A DNA stretch of 64,000 nt, taken from Nonomuraea glycinis. GTDB lineage: Bacteria; Actinomycetota; Actinomycetes; Streptosporangiales; Streptosporangiaceae. The stretch is taken from assembly GCF_014646515.1 (NCBI RefSeq), contig NZ_BMNK01000008.1, positions 186,001 through 250,000 of the forward strand, in the 5' to 3' direction. The notes under the pieces were generated by a model. That model was not told the origin of the DNA, made no database searches, and saw only the letters and a program-made list of their open reading frames with translations. The position numbers and the translations under genes were made by a program. Below, in pieces: positions 38,878 through 48,235 of the stretch (its first letter is position 1; every line of letters begins with the position of its first letter).

Positions 38878-39989
38878 CGGGTGGATACCTCCAGAAGTGG
38901 CACGTGCTGCTCGGCCATGGTCATCGAGCCGTGGTAGCCGGTGAACAGGGCCTCGATCGGATGCGCGGCAGGGGCGATGATGGCCAGATCCGTGTAGGGC
39001 ACCGCGATGACGTCGCCGATGCGGCCCAGCCAGTCGGCGCGCACCCGGGGTCCGAACCAGCCGGACTCGACCGCCTCCTGCCGGGAGACCACCCAGGCGC
39101 GGCCGCGCAGCACCTCGCTCCAGGCGTCGAACACCTCCTCGGCGGCGTCCGGCTCGGCGTAGACGTGCCGGGCCCTGGCCTCGCCGCCCAGCATGGCGAC
39201 CCCGCGCATCAGCTCGGGCGTCGCCTCGGCGTCGAGCTTGTCGACGGCGTTGACCATGCCGTGGTCGGCCGTCACGAACAGTGCGGTGCCCGGCGGCAGG
39301 CCCTCGGCCAGCCGCTCGGCCATGGCGTCCACGATCGCGAGCTGCCGCAGCCACTCCGGGCTGCCCCAGCCCGTCAGGTGTCCGGTGGCGTCGAGATCGC
39401 CGTAATAGACGGTGACGTGTGCTCGCGGGCGGGCCAGCTCGGCGAGGGTCCGCGCCACCCGTTCGTCCACCGTCTCGGCGCCCACATAGCGGACCCCGCG
39501 ATAGACGGCCTCGGTCAGCCCGGTGCCCTCGTAGGCGGCGGGCGCGACGTAGACGGGCTCGATCCCCGCCGTCGCGGCCCGTTCGTAGACCGTCGCGCTC
39601 GGCTGCCACTCCTTGGGATCCATCGCCATCCCGGTCCAGCGCAGGCAGTTGAACAGCCGTCCGGCGCCGGGCACCGCGAGCATCAGGCCCATCATCCCGT
39701 GCTCCCCCGGCGACAGGCCGGTGCCGAGCGAGCACAGGCTCGTGACGGTGGTCGCGGGGAAGCCGGCGGTCAGCGTCCGGCCGGCGATGGCGGCCAGGAA
39801 CGGCGCCGTGTCGGCATGCGCGCGCAGCAACTCCGCGCCGAGTCCGTCCACGATGAACAGGCAGGTGCGCTCGGCGGGCGCGATGGCCAGCGCATTGGGC
39901 TCGTCCAGGCCCAGCGCCGCCAGGAGGGAGCGGGCGAGATCGGACAGCGCCGCCCCGCCGTACGCGGGCACCAGCGGTCCGGTCTCCAT
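38874..39989 (-). CDS. Alkaline-phosphatase-superfamily phosphodiesterase/nucleotide pyrophosphatase
   Basis: 371 aa. Superfamily motifs: metal Asp in CLFIVDGLGAELL, nucleophile Thr in AGFPATTVTSLCSLGTGLSP, YYGDLDATGHLTGWGSPEWL and VTADHGMVNAVD (metal Asp/His), and a late GYHGSMTMAEQHVPLL. There is no signal peptide, so it is cytosolic. It belongs to the NPP-like phosphodiesterase branch, but the substrate is unknown. It is co-transcribed with the rhodanese gene through an ATGA overlap. Confidence 0.88.
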   Translation of the reverse strand: METGPLVPAYGGAALSDLARSLLAALGLDEPNALAIAPAERTCLFIVDGLGAELLRAHADTAPFLAAIAGRTLTAGFPATTVTSLCSLGTGLSPGEHGMMGLMLAVPGAGRLFNCLRWTGMAMDPKEWQPSATVYERAATAGIEPVYVAPAAYEGTGLTEAVYRGVRYVGAETVDERVARTLAELARPRAHVTVYYGDLDATGHLTGWGSPEWLRQLAIVDAMAERLAEGLPPGTALFVTADHGMVNAVDKLDAEATPELMRGVAMLGGEARARHVYAEPDAAEEVFDAWSEVLRGRAWVVSRQEAVESGWFGPRVRADWLGRIGDVIAVPYTDLAIIAPAAHPIEALFTGYHGSMTMAEQHVPLLEVSTR

Positions 39990-40080
39990 GGCCCGATCCT
40001 ATCCGCCCGCCCCCGCCCCGGCCATGCGCGCGAACCCGCTCAGGTCGTACGTCCGGACCCCGGGATCCCGGCCCGGCGGG

Positions 40081-40163
40081 GTGGGCGGCGAGTCGTCCAC
40101 CCCGATCCGGGCCTCAGTGGGCGGCGAGTCGTCCACGTCGATCCGGGGCCTCAGTGGGCGGCG
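40081..40163. repeat. About 36-bp tandem repeat made from the 3' end of the DUF5998 gene
   Basis: The gene end, containing the Ala-His-stop codons (CTCAGTGGGCGGCG on the plus strand), is repeated downstream with GAGTCGTCCAC and GATCCGG blocks. Two to three units run over 40081-40163. Each carries an extra copy of the stop region, as at 23026-23160. Confidence 0.65.
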
Positions 40164-40735
40164 GTGGCCTCGGACAGGGCCTTGGCGAACGACAGGACGT
40201 GCGCGACCGCCTCCGGGCCGTCGGCGGCCTCGCTGACGCGCAGGGAGAGGTCGTCGGCGGTGATGGCGCCGGTGTAGCCGTGGTCGGCCTCGCAGTTCTC
40301 GTCGCCGCAGGTCGCGGGCTCCAGATCCACGTGGGAGATGGCGCCCCAGCCGATCGTGAGCGTCACCTCCGTCGGAGGGACGCCGGGCACGTAGGAGGCG
40401 GGTTCGGGAACCACCCGGGTGACCGCCACCGACTGGATCCGGCTGAGCCGGACCGCCTCCGACGTGGTGGAGGCGTGCGCGGTGGACACGCCCTCCACGG
40501 CCGGGTGCTCGTCGGTGTGACAGACCAGGAGCCTCGAGGTGGACAGAACCAGGACGGTGACGTGCCTGCGCACCTCCATGGCGGGATCGAAGGTGGCCTC
40601 GTGGTGGACCACGAACGCGGTCACGGCCTCCTTGCCCAGCGCGGATTCGACCGCATCGGAGACGAGGTCGGGATAGTAGCCGCTGCGCTCGATGGCTTCA
40701 CGCAGGCCCGCGGCTGAGACTCGGGTTTCCCTCAT
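40151..40735 (-). CDS. DUF5998 family protein
   Basis: 194 aa from ATG 40735 (MRETRVSAAGLREAIERSGY), preferred over the ATG 24 nt upstream. Contains SDAVESALGKEAVTAFVVHH, RHVTVLVLSTSRLLVCHTDE and VTLTIGWGAISHVDLEPATC, followed by CGDENCEADHGYTG with two cysteines. This matches the actinobacterial DUF5998 group, which has no known function. It is probably a cytosolic PH-like beta domain. Neighbours are the phosphatase and the acetyltransferase/ligase fusion, both on the minus strand but with gaps, so co-regulation is uncertain. Confidence 0.82.
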   Translation of the reverse strand: MRETRVSAAGLREAIERSGYYPDLVSDAVESALGKEAVTAFVVHHEATFDPAMEVRRHVTVLVLSTSRLLVCHTDEHPAVEGVSTAHASTTSEAVRLSRIQSVAVTRVVPEPASYVPGVPPTEVTLTIGWGAISHVDLEPATCGDENCEADHGYTGAITADDLSLRVSEAADGPEAVAHVLSFAKALSEATAAH

Positions 40736-40799
40736 GGACCCAGTTTGCCAGGGCGACACAGTGCAACCACCCGCCGGACATAACGCTCTATAACGTCTT

Positions 40800-43721
40800 T
40801 TAACCTGACGAAAACCTGCCTCGGTTGGGGCGGGGGCTCTCGCCCAGCCTGCGCGGACCGCCGTCGAGGCGGGGGCCGGGCGGGGTGCGCAGGGTGGCCC
40901 GCGCGTCCAGGACGATCACTCCGGACTCCCCCACCAGCACCTGGTCCAGGTCGAGCCGGCCCAGCTCGGGCAGGTCGTGGCCCAGGCGGCTCACCCTGGT
41001 CAGGAGGTCTTCCAGGGCGTCAACCGCGACGGGTGGGTAGCCGTACTCGCCGAACAGCAGGGGCGCGGCGCGTACGGACCGCACCAGAGCGGCGGCGTCC
41101 TCGCGGGTGAGGGGAGCCAGGCGGAAGCCCTGGTCGAGCAGCAGGCGGGCGGTCACCTCGCCCAGCCCGAACGACACGACCGGCCCGAACGCGGGGTCCT
41201 CGATGACGCTCACCACCGTGGGCACGGCGGGCTGCGGGGCCATCCGCTGGACGGCCAGCTCCACATCGTCGCCGAACTGCTGGGCGAACTCGGCGTAGGC
41301 GTGCCGGACGCTCTCGGCGTTCGGCAGGCCGAGCCGGACGGTGCCGGCGCGGCGTGAGGCGTCGGGGCCGGCCACCTTGAGCACCGCCGGCCACCCGAGC
41401 CGCTCGGCGGCGACGACCGCCTCGTCCGGTGAGCGCACCACCTCGGCGGGCCAGACGGTGACGCCGTAGCGGGCGAGCAGCTCGGCGGCGTCGATCCGCA
41501 CCGGCGGCCCCGCCTCGGCGAACAGGGGCGCCCCCGCGGACTCCGTGGAGGGGACCGCCGCATACTCCGCCGGCGGTCGTACGGAATCCGCGGCGGCCTC
41601 GCCTCCATGGCCCTGAGCTGGAGCGGCGCCCGGAGCAGGGGCGCCCGAAACGGGGGCGTCCTGAGCGGGGGCGTCCTGAGCGGGGGCGTCCGAAGTGTCG
41701 GCGGGCGCCGGGGTCTGGCCGTCGGTGGCGGGGCCTGTCTCGGGTCGCGTGGGAGGCAGGGCGGCGGCGCCTGCCGTCAGCGCTTCGTGGACGAGGGCGC
41801 GGGCGCCGGCCGTGTCGAGGTCGTCGAGGTCCGGCGGCGGGACGACGGGACGGGCGCGCCAGGTGGCGTAGCGGACCGCCAGGGCCAGCGCCCTGACCGC
41901 CTCTTCCGGCGCGGCGTAGGACGGGATGGAGCCGCGGGCCGGGACCGGGCCGCCGGTCTGCAGGCAGGGATGCATGCCGAGATGGCCCTGGAAGGTGGCG
42001 AGCACGGGCTTGGCCGAGCCTCGCGAGATCTCCAGGAGCCCGGCGGCCACGGCGGTGGTGTCGCCGGGGATGGGCGGCATGTAGATGACGACCGCCGCGT
42101 CGACCTCGGGTGAGGCCAGCTCGTCCGCGAGTGCCGTACAGAATTCCGAGGCTTCCGCGGTGGCGCCGAGGTTGACCGGAGGGCGGGGCTCCAGCCCCGC
42201 CGCGAGGCACCCGTCGGCGGCGAGCAGGCCGAGCGCGTCGGAGTTGGTGATCAGGGCGACGCGCGGGCCGGCGGGCAGCGGCTGGTAGGCCAGGAGCTGA
42301 CCGACGTCGAAGAGCTGGATGAGGTCGTCGACCCGGATCAGCCCGGCCTGCTCGAACAGGGAGCTGATCGCCGAGTCGGGCAGGCCGAGCTCCTCGGCGG
42401 AGTGCCCGGCCGGGGTGCCGCCGCTCTTGACCACCACGATCGGCTTGGACCGGGCGATGCGCCTGGCCAGCCGGGTGAACTTGCGCGGGTTGCCGAGCGA
42501 TTCGAGGTAGAGCAGGATCACCTCGGTCGAGGCGTCCTCCTCCCAGTACTGCAGCAGGTCATTGCCCGACACGTCGGCCCGGTTGCCCGCGGAGACGAAC
42601 GACGAGATGCCCATCCCGCGCTCCTTGACCCGCTGGAGCAGCGCGGTGCCGAGCGCGCCCGACTGGCTGAAGAAGCCCACCCGGCCCCTGCCGGGCACGG
42701 TGGCGGCGAGGGTGGCGTTGAGTTTGACGGCGGGGTCGGTGTTGGCGATGCCGAGACAGTTGGGGCCGACCACGCGCAGGCCGTAGGAGCGGGCGATGCG
42801 GGCCAGCTCGTCCTGTCTGTCCCGGCCCGCCTCGCCCGTCTCGCCGAACCCGGAGGAGAGCACGACCAGGCCGTGTACGCCCTTCTCGGCGCACTCCTTG
42901 ACCACGTCGAGCACGCCCTCGGCGGGCACGGCGACGACGGCCAGGTCCACCTCGTCGTCGATGGCCGTCACGCTCGGGTAGGCGCGCACGCCCGCCATGG
43001 CGCGCACCTCGCGGTGCACCGGGTAGACGGGGCCGGTGAAGTCGGCGGCGAGCAGGTTGCGCAGCGCGGTGTGGCCGACGCCGCCCGGCTCGCGGGAGGC
43101 GCCGATGACGGCGACCGAGCCGGGGGTGAGCAGCCTGGCGATCGAGCGGGCCTCGGCCCGGTGCTCGCGCGCGGTGGTCACCTCGGTGGCGGTCTCGGTG
43201 GGGGTCAGGTCAAGAGTCATGCGTACGACGCCGTCGGCGAAGTGGGTCTCGGCTGTGTAACCGGCCTGGCGCAGCACGCCCATCATCTTCATGTTGGCGG
43301 GCAGCACGTCGGCGACGAACCGTTCGACGCCCCGCTCGCGGGCGGTGGCGGCCAGGTGTTCGAGCAGCACTGAGGCCACTCCCCTGCCCTGGTGGGCGTC
43401 CTCCACGAGGAAGGCCACCTCCCCCTCGCCCGGCCCGGTCCTGTCGTAGCGGATGACCGCGACCATCTCGGTGCCGATGGTGGCGATGAGCGCCACCCGG
43501 CTGAGGTAGTCGACGTTGGTGAACCACGCGACCTCCCGGTCCGACAGCCGCGGCCGCGGCCCGAAGAACCGGAAATAGATCGACTCGTCGGACAGCCGGG
43601 AGTAGAAGGCGCGCAGGCGGTCGGCGTCCGCGGGCCTGATCGGACGCACGTGCGCGGTGCCACCGTCGGCCAGGACGACGTCGGCTTCCCAGTGGGCCGG
43701 ATATTGTGCCTCCACAGTCAC
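40800..43721 (-). CDS. Bifunctional GNAT acetyltransferase / NDP-forming acyl-CoA synthetase-like protein (Pat type)
   Basis: 973 aa from GTG 43721 (VTVEAQYPAHWEAD); an extended frame begins at 43772. The N-terminal GNAT domain (~20-180) has VEDAHQGRGVASVLLEHLAA. It is followed by a CoA-binding domain (VAVIGASREPGGVGHTALRN), a succinyl-CoA-ligase-like part (VGFFSQSGALGTALLQRVKE; GPNCLGIANT) and a C-terminal ATP-grasp domain (AVLKVAGPDASRRAGTVRLG; LVGESGVIVLDARA). An Ala/Pro-rich linker with repeated APAQD units separates the last two. Relatives acetylate acetyl-CoA synthetase and other lysine targets; the synthetase part usually serves as sensor. Unlike E. coli PatZ, the GNAT domain is at the N-terminus, the common actinobacterial arrangement. 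Confidence 0.9.
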   Translation of the reverse strand: MTVEAQYPAHWEADVVLADGGTAHVRPIRPADADRLRAFYSRLSDESIYFRFFGPRPRLSDREVAWFTNVDYLSRVALIATIGTEMVAVIRYDRTGPGEGEVAFLVEDAHQGRGVASVLLEHLAATARERGVERFVADVLPANMKMMGVLRQAGYTAETHFADGVVRMTLDLTPTETATEVTTAREHRAEARSIARLLTPGSVAVIGASREPGGVGHTALRNLLAADFTGPVYPVHREVRAMAGVRAYPSVTAIDDEVDLAVVAVPAEGVLDVVKECAEKGVHGLVVLSSGFGETGEAGRDRQDELARIARSYGLRVVGPNCLGIANTDPAVKLNATLAATVPGRGRVGFFSQSGALGTALLQRVKERGMGISSFVSAGNRADVSGNDLLQYWEEDASTEVILLYLESLGNPRKFTRLARRIARSKPIVVVKSGGTPAGHSAEELGLPDSAISSLFEQAGLIRVDDLIQLFDVGQLLAYQPLPAGPRVALITNSDALGLLAADGCLAAGLEPRPPVNLGATAEASEFCTALADELASPEVDAAVVIYMPPIPGDTTAVAAGLLEISRGSAKPVLATFQGHLGMHPCLQTGGPVPARGSIPSYAAPEEAVRALALAVRYATWRARPVVPPPDLDDLDTAGARALVHEALTAGAAALPPTRPETGPATDGQTPAPADTSDAPAQDAPAQDAPVSGAPAPGAAPAQGHGGEAAADSVRPPAEYAAVPSTESAGAPLFAEAGPPVRIDAAELLARYGVTVWPAEVVRSPDEAVVAAERLGWPAVLKVAGPDASRRAGTVRLGLPNAESVRHAYAEFAQQFGDDVELAVQRMAPQPAVPTVVSVIEDPAFGPVVSFGLGEVTARLLLDQGFRLAPLTREDAAALVRSVRAAPLLFGEYGYPPVAVDALEDLLTRVSRLGHDLPELGRLDLDQVLVGESGVIVLDARATLRTPPGPRLDGGPRRLGESPRPNRGRFSSG

Positions 43722-43884
43722 GAGCGTAAACCCGCATCCCACATGCCAAGAATTCCGGGGCGTATTGGGCAACGCTTGTGCATCGACTCAGGCCTGGTGT
43801 CCCGGGTCCGCCCCACGAGCAGCCCGGAAGCTGTTAGTTTTGCCGTGGCCAGGCTCGATCCGAAGGCAGCAAGGTGGTGGCATC

Positions 43885-44781
43885 ATGACGCGGGTCGTCG
43901 TGGTGGGCGATCTCATGACCGACGCGGTCGCTCGCGCCCGTTATGCGCTTGCCCGTGCGAGCGACACCCCGGCGATCGTGACCATGCATGGTGGCGGCTC
44001 CGGGGCCAACATCGCCTCGTGGCTCGCGGTCGAGGGCTCCGAAGTGGCCTTCATCGGCCGCAGGGGCGCCGACATCACCGGGCGCAACCGCGACATGGAG
44101 CTGATGGGCTATGGCGTGGACGCCAGGCTCGTCATGGATCCTGAGCGGCCGACCGGCACTTGCGTGGTGCTCGTCACGCACAAGGGTGAGCGGACCATGC
44201 TGTCCGATCCCGGCGCCAACGCCGCGCTCCTGCCGGAGGATCTGCCGCGCGACCTGTTCAGCAATGGCGGCGGGCACCTGCATCTGTCCGGCTACACGCT
44301 GATCAACGAAGGCTCCCGGGACGCCGGCCTGGCCGCGCTCGACATGGCGCACCACTCCGGCATGTCGATCTCCGTCGACTGCGCCTCCTCCGCGCCTCTT
44401 GAGCGTACGGGGGCCGAGCCGTTCCTGGAGTGGACCAGTGGCGCCAAGCTGCTGTTCGCCAACATCGACCAGGCCAAGGTGCTGACCGGCCGGGACGACC
44501 CCGAGGCGGCCGCCAAGGTGCTGACGGCGTGGTTCCCGCAGGTCGTCATCAAGATGACCGCCGAGGGCGCGCTGTGGTTCGGCAACGGCCGGCCGGAGCC
44601 GGTCCGGGCGCCGGCCGAGCCGGTGGACCGGATCGTGGACGGCACGGGCGCGGGCGACGCGTTCTGCGCCGGCTTCCTGCCGCCGTGGCTGGCGGGCAAG
44701 CCGCCGGCCGAGGCCCTGGCCTCCGGGTGCAGCCTGGCGTCCAAGGCGATCGTGCATCTGGGAGCGCGTCCGCGCCTCTAG
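43885..44781 (+). CDS. PfkB-family carbohydrate kinase
   Basis: 298 aa from ATG 43885 with AAGGTGG upstream. PfkB signature 1 region GGGSGANIASWLAVEGSEVA, then FIGRRGADITGRNRD. The C-terminal signature DRIVDGTGAGDAFCAGFLPP contains the anion hole and catalytic Asp. Length and fold suit ribokinase/2-keto-3-deoxygluconate/adenosine-kinase-like enzymes; specificity is open. It is a single plus-strand gene, divergent from the acetyltransferase fusion. Confidence 0.9.
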   Translation: MTRVVVVGDLMTDAVARARYALARASDTPAIVTMHGGGSGANIASWLAVEGSEVAFIGRRGADITGRNRDMELMGYGVDARLVMDPERPTGTCVVLVTHKGERTMLSDPGANAALLPEDLPRDLFSNGGGHLHLSGYTLINEGSRDAGLAALDMAHHSGMSISVDCASSAPLERTGAEPFLEWTSGAKLLFANIDQAKVLTGRDDPEAAAKVLTAWFPQVVIKMTAEGALWFGNGRPEPVRAPAEPVDRIVDGTGAGDAFCAGFLPPWLAGKPPAEALASGCSLASKAIVHLGARPRL

Positions 44782-44833
44782 TGCCGGCTTTTCGATGGTG
44801 GGATCTCCGGGTTTGACCCACTGAAGGAGCTGG

Positions 44834-45225
44834 ATGGCGGGCTCGCGTCCGTTACGACCAGGCGACCCTGGGTCGGTTGGTTCCTACACACTGACCGCCT
44901 TCCTGGGTGAGGGTGGCCAAGGCAGCGTCTACCTGGGCACTTCCTCTTCCGGCGAGCGGGTGGCGATCAAGCTGCTGCACTCCAGGCTCGACGACGACGC
45001 CGCCGCCGTACGGCGGTTCCGGCGGGTGGCCGAGTTCCGCACGGCCCGGGTGCTGGAGGTCGGCGCGGTCGACACCCAGCCGTACATCATCAGCGAGTAC
45101 GTCGACGGGCCGTCGCTGCAGCACCAGGTCACGCCGAAGGACCGCTGCGTGGCCGGGCCGCCGCCAACGTGCACGTCAGCCCGGTCTACGGCGGCTACGA
45201 CCTGGTGGCGATGGGCAGCAACTGA
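44834..45225 (+). pseudogene. Truncated serine/threonine protein kinase
   Basis: The start of a Hanks-type kinase is clear: GSYTLTAFLGEGGQGSVYLG (glycine loop), ERVAIKLLHSRLDD (catalytic Lys), VAEFRTARVLEVGAVDTQPY and IISEYVDGPSLQHQV (hinge). It lacks part of helix C and everything after the hinge: no HRD, DFG or APE motif. After a frameshift the last 22 codons read ANVHVSPVYGGYDLVAMGSN and stop at 45223-45225, which look like the C-terminal sensor end of the same gene. An internal deletion has removed the catalytic core. It abuts the convergent recQ stop. Confidence 0.75.
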
Positions 45226-47313
45226 TCAGGACGTGGTGGCCAGGGCCAGTGGCAGGACCGCGGGGGCGCCCGCGTGCCGGATCAGGGCGGCGGCGAGCGT
45301 CATGGTCCAGCCGGTGTCGATCCGGTCGTCTATGAGCAGCACCGGCCCGCCGCACGCGGCCACCGCGGCGCCCACGTCCTTGGGCATGGCCAGGGTCCCC
45401 CTGACCGCCTGGACCCGCTTGGCGCTGTTGAACTGCTGTCCGGGCGGTCCCGCCCGATAGCCGAGCTCCCCCAGGTAGGTGAGCCGGCCGACCTGGGCCA
45501 GCCGTTCGGCGAAGCCACGGACGAGCTGGGGCCGCGTCGAGGAGGGCACGCTGACGACGCCCACCGGCCGCTCCCGCCAGTCCCAGGCGGACAGCACCTG
45601 CACCACGGCCTTGAACATGTCGTCGGGCATCGGCCCGTCGGGAGCGTTGAACAGCTCCCGCAGCCGGTTGCCCCAGCCGATGTCGGTCAGCCGGCCCAGC
45701 GCCCTGCCCTGCTCGGCGCCGAGGTCTGGCTTGATCCGGCCGGACAGGTCGGACAGCCCGGTCGGCCACTGCCTGCGCGCCTCGACGTCGACGCCCGGCC
45801 TGCTCAGCCGCTCGCGGGCGCTCTCCACGGCCGGGGCCGCGATCTGCGCCGAGCGGTGCCTGCCGGTGCAGTTGTCGCAGCGCCCGCACGGCTTGGCGGC
45901 CTCGTCGTCGAGCCGCTTGCGGAGGTATTCCTCACGGCACTCGGTCGTCGTCAGATAGCCGAGCATGGCGTCCTGCTCGGCCTTGCGCTCGCCGGCGATG
46001 CGGGAGTAGCGCTCGGCGTCGTAGTCCCACGGCCGGCCGGTCGCCTCCCAGCCGCCCTTGACCCGGCGCACCGCGCCGTCGACGTCGAGGACCTTGAGCA
46101 TCATCTCCAGGCGGTTGCGGCTCAGGTCGACGGCCGTCTCCAGCGCCTGGGTGGACATCAGGCCCCGCTCCTCCAGCGCCTGCAGCACGGCCCTGACCAC
46201 CGGCTCCGGCGGGAAGGCGAGCGAGGTGAAGTAGGCCCAGATCTCGCGGTCCTCGGTGCCCGGCAGCAGGATCACCTCGGCCCGCTCCACGCCGCGCCCG
46301 GCCCGGCCGACCTGCTGGTAGTAGGCGACCGGCGACTGCGGGGCGCCGACGTGCACGACGAACCCGAGGTCGGGCTTGTCGAAGCCCATGCCGAGGGCGC
46401 TGGTGGCCACCAGCGCTTTGATCTTGTTGTTGAGCAGGGCCTCCTCGGCCTCCAGCCGTTCGGCCGGGTCGGTCTGCCCGGAGTAGGCGGCCACCTCGTG
46501 CCCCTGCTCGCGCAGGTAGCCGGCGATCTCGTGGGCGGCGGCCACGGTCAGGGTGTAGACGATGCCGGATCCGGGCAGCTCGCGCAGCGTCTGCGCCAGC
46601 CAGGCCAGGCGCTGCTCCGCCGTCGGGAGTCGTACGACACTCAGGTGGAGGCTTTCGCGCTCCAGCGCGCCGCGCAGGACCAGCGTGTCCTCGCCCATCT
46701 GCTCGGCCACGTCGCGGGTGACGCGGGCGTTGGCCGTTGCGGTGGTGGCCAGCACCGGGATGCCGGGCGGCAGCTCCTCGAACAGGGTGGCGAGCCTGCG
46801 GTAGTCGGGCCGGAAGTCGTGGCCCCAGTCGGAGATGCAGTGGGCCTCGTCGACGACGACCAGCCCGGCGCTCTCGGCCAGCTCGGGCAGCACGTTGTCG
46901 CGGAAGTCGGGGTTGTTGAGCCGCTCGGGGCTGACCAGCAGCACGTCGATCTCCCCCTCGGCCACCTGGGCGTAGACGTCCTCCCACGCCTCGGGGTTGG
47001 CGGAGTTGATCGTGACGGCCTTGATGCCGGCGCGCTCGGCGGCGGCGATCTGGTTGCGCATGAGGGCCAGCAGGGGCGAGATGATGACGGTGGGCCCCTC
47101 GTCCAGCTCGCGCAGCAGGGCGGTGGCCACGAAGTAGACGGCGGACTTGCCCCAGCCGGTGCGCTGCACGACCAGCACCCGGCTCCGCTCGACGACGAGG
47201 GCCTCGATGGCCTTCCACTGATCCTCGCGGAGCTTGGCGTGGTCACCGGCCAGCGCACGCAGCCGGGCTTCGGCCTGTTCGCGCAGCATCGCCGCGTCCG
47301 GGGCTTCAATCAT
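45226..47313 (-). CDS. recQ: RecQ-family DNA helicase with C-terminal phosphoribosyltransferase-like domain
   Basis: 695 aa. Helicase motifs: Walker A QRTGWGKSAVY (50-60), DEAH box VVVDEAHCISDWGHDFRPDY (155-158), TTATAN and motif VI YYQQVGRAGRG. A zinc-binding block (CGRCDNCTG with an upstream ECREEYLRKRL) is typical of RecQ. The last ~150 residues carry PVLLIDDRIDTGWTMTLAAA, the PRPP loop of a type I phosphoribosyltransferase (ComF-like). This helicase-PRTase fusion is known from several actinobacteria but its purpose is unknown. Function: 3'-5' DNA unwinding in repair and recombination. It is the only gene of its transcription unit; its stop touches the kinase pseudogene. Confidence 0.92.
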   Translation of the reverse strand: MIEAPDAAMLREQAEARLRALAGDHAKLREDQWKAIEALVVERSRVLVVQRTGWGKSAVYFVATALLRELDEGPTVIISPLLALMRNQIAAAERAGIKAVTINSANPEAWEDVYAQVAEGEIDVLLVSPERLNNPDFRDNVLPELAESAGLVVVDEAHCISDWGHDFRPDYRRLATLFEELPPGIPVLATTATANARVTRDVAEQMGEDTLVLRGALERESLHLSVVRLPTAEQRLAWLAQTLRELPGSGIVYTLTVAAAHEIAGYLREQGHEVAAYSGQTDPAERLEAEEALLNNKIKALVATSALGMGFDKPDLGFVVHVGAPQSPVAYYQQVGRAGRGVERAEVILLPGTEDREIWAYFTSLAFPPEPVVRAVLQALEERGLMSTQALETAVDLSRNRLEMMLKVLDVDGAVRRVKGGWEATGRPWDYDAERYSRIAGERKAEQDAMLGYLTTTECREEYLRKRLDDEAAKPCGRCDNCTGRHRSAQIAAPAVESARERLSRPGVDVEARRQWPTGLSDLSGRIKPDLGAEQGRALGRLTDIGWGNRLRELFNAPDGPMPDDMFKAVVQVLSAWDWRERPVGVVSVPSSTRPQLVRGFAERLAQVGRLTYLGELGYRAGPPGQQFNSAKRVQAVRGTLAMPKDVGAAVAACGGPVLLIDDRIDTGWTMTLAAALIRHAGAPAVLPLALATTS

Positions 47314-47363
47314 GCGTCCTTGTTACCAGGTTCCCCCGACGTTTCGCGCCAGTCGCGGGCCGA

Positions 47364-48185
47364 TCAGCTGTCGGCGTGCTCGGGGAAGGCGTTGACGGTG
47401 ACCCGGTGCATGCGGCGGCGTTCTGTGTAGTCGGCCACCGCGTAGTGCTGGGTGGGGCGGTTGTCCCAGAAGGCCAGGGTGCCGACCTGCCAGCGGAGCC
47501 TGACCTGATACTCCGGCGAGCGGATGTGGTCGATGAGCAGCGGCAGCAGCGCCTCGTTCTCGCGGTCCGTCAGGCCGACCAGGCGGGTGGTCGAGGCGCG
47601 GTTCACGAACAGCGCCTTGCGCCCGGTCTCGGCGTGCACGCGGACCACCGGGCGCTCGAGCGGCGGCACCCGCTTCTGGACTTCGTCCAAGTCGAACGGG
47701 TGCCCCTTGGCGATCGCCTTCTTCATCGAGGCCGTGATGTCGTGCACCGCGGTCAGCTCGTCGCACAGGCGCTGGATGGAGGGCGAGAGCGCCTCGTAGG
47801 CCAGGTAGGTGTTGGCCCAGCAGGTGTCGCCGCCCACGCTGGGGAGCTGGACGCAGCGCAGCAGTGAGCCCATCGGCGGGGGCGACTCGAAGGTGTTGTC
47901 GCTGTGCCACTCGTCCGCGCCCTCGTTCTTGGGCGAGGTCTGGTCGAGCACGTGGATGGGGCTGGCGGCGTCCCTCTTGAACGCCGGATGGTTCAGGGTG
48001 CCGAAGTTGAGCGCGAACTGCAGGTGCTGCTCGTCGTCGATGTGCTGGTCGCGAAAGAACAGCACCAGGTGTTTCAGCCAGCCCTGGCGCAGGATGTGGA
48101 CCTCTTCCTGAGCCAGCGGTTTGCGCAGATCGACCCCGGTGACCTCGGCGCCGATGTGCTTCGTCACGGGATGGAACTCGATCAT
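47364..48185 (-). CDS. TauD/TfdA family Fe(II)/2-oxoglutarate dioxygenase
   Basis: 273 aa from ATG 48185 with GGAGG 4 nt upstream; the frame opens at 48239 without support. Iron ligands: His94 and Asp96 in DEWHSDNTF, and the distal His in the C-terminal RRRMHRVTVNAF block, where Arg binds 2-oxoglutarate; also WDNRPTQHYAVADY. The N-terminal FHPVTKHIGAEVTGVDLRKP is typical of the family. Members oxidise taurine, alkylsulfonates, phenoxyacetates and similar compounds; the substrate here is unknown, and no transporter is adjacent. A perfect 16-bp palindrome lies 50 bp upstream and is a likely operator. Confidence 0.92.
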   Translation of the reverse strand: MIEFHPVTKHIGAEVTGVDLRKPLAQEEVHILRQGWLKHLVLFFRDQHIDDEQHLQFALNFGTLNHPAFKRDAASPIHVLDQTSPKNEGADEWHSDNTFESPPPMGSLLRCVQLPSVGGDTCWANTYLAYEALSPSIQRLCDELTAVHDITASMKKAIAKGHPFDLDEVQKRVPPLERPVVRVHAETGRKALFVNRASTTRLVGLTDRENEALLPLLIDHIRSPEYQVRLRWQVGTLAFWDNRPTQHYAVADYTERRRMHRVTVNAFPEHADS

Positions 48186-48235
48186 GACGCCTCCGTGGGG
48201 GCAGCGAGAAGGGAGCCTCTCCGGCAACGTAACGC

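Noticed and set aside
44834..45460. 208-aa kinase-like ORF as an intact gene
   Set aside because: The second half is frameshifted and runs antisense into recQ; the kinase lacks HRD, DFG and APE motifs.
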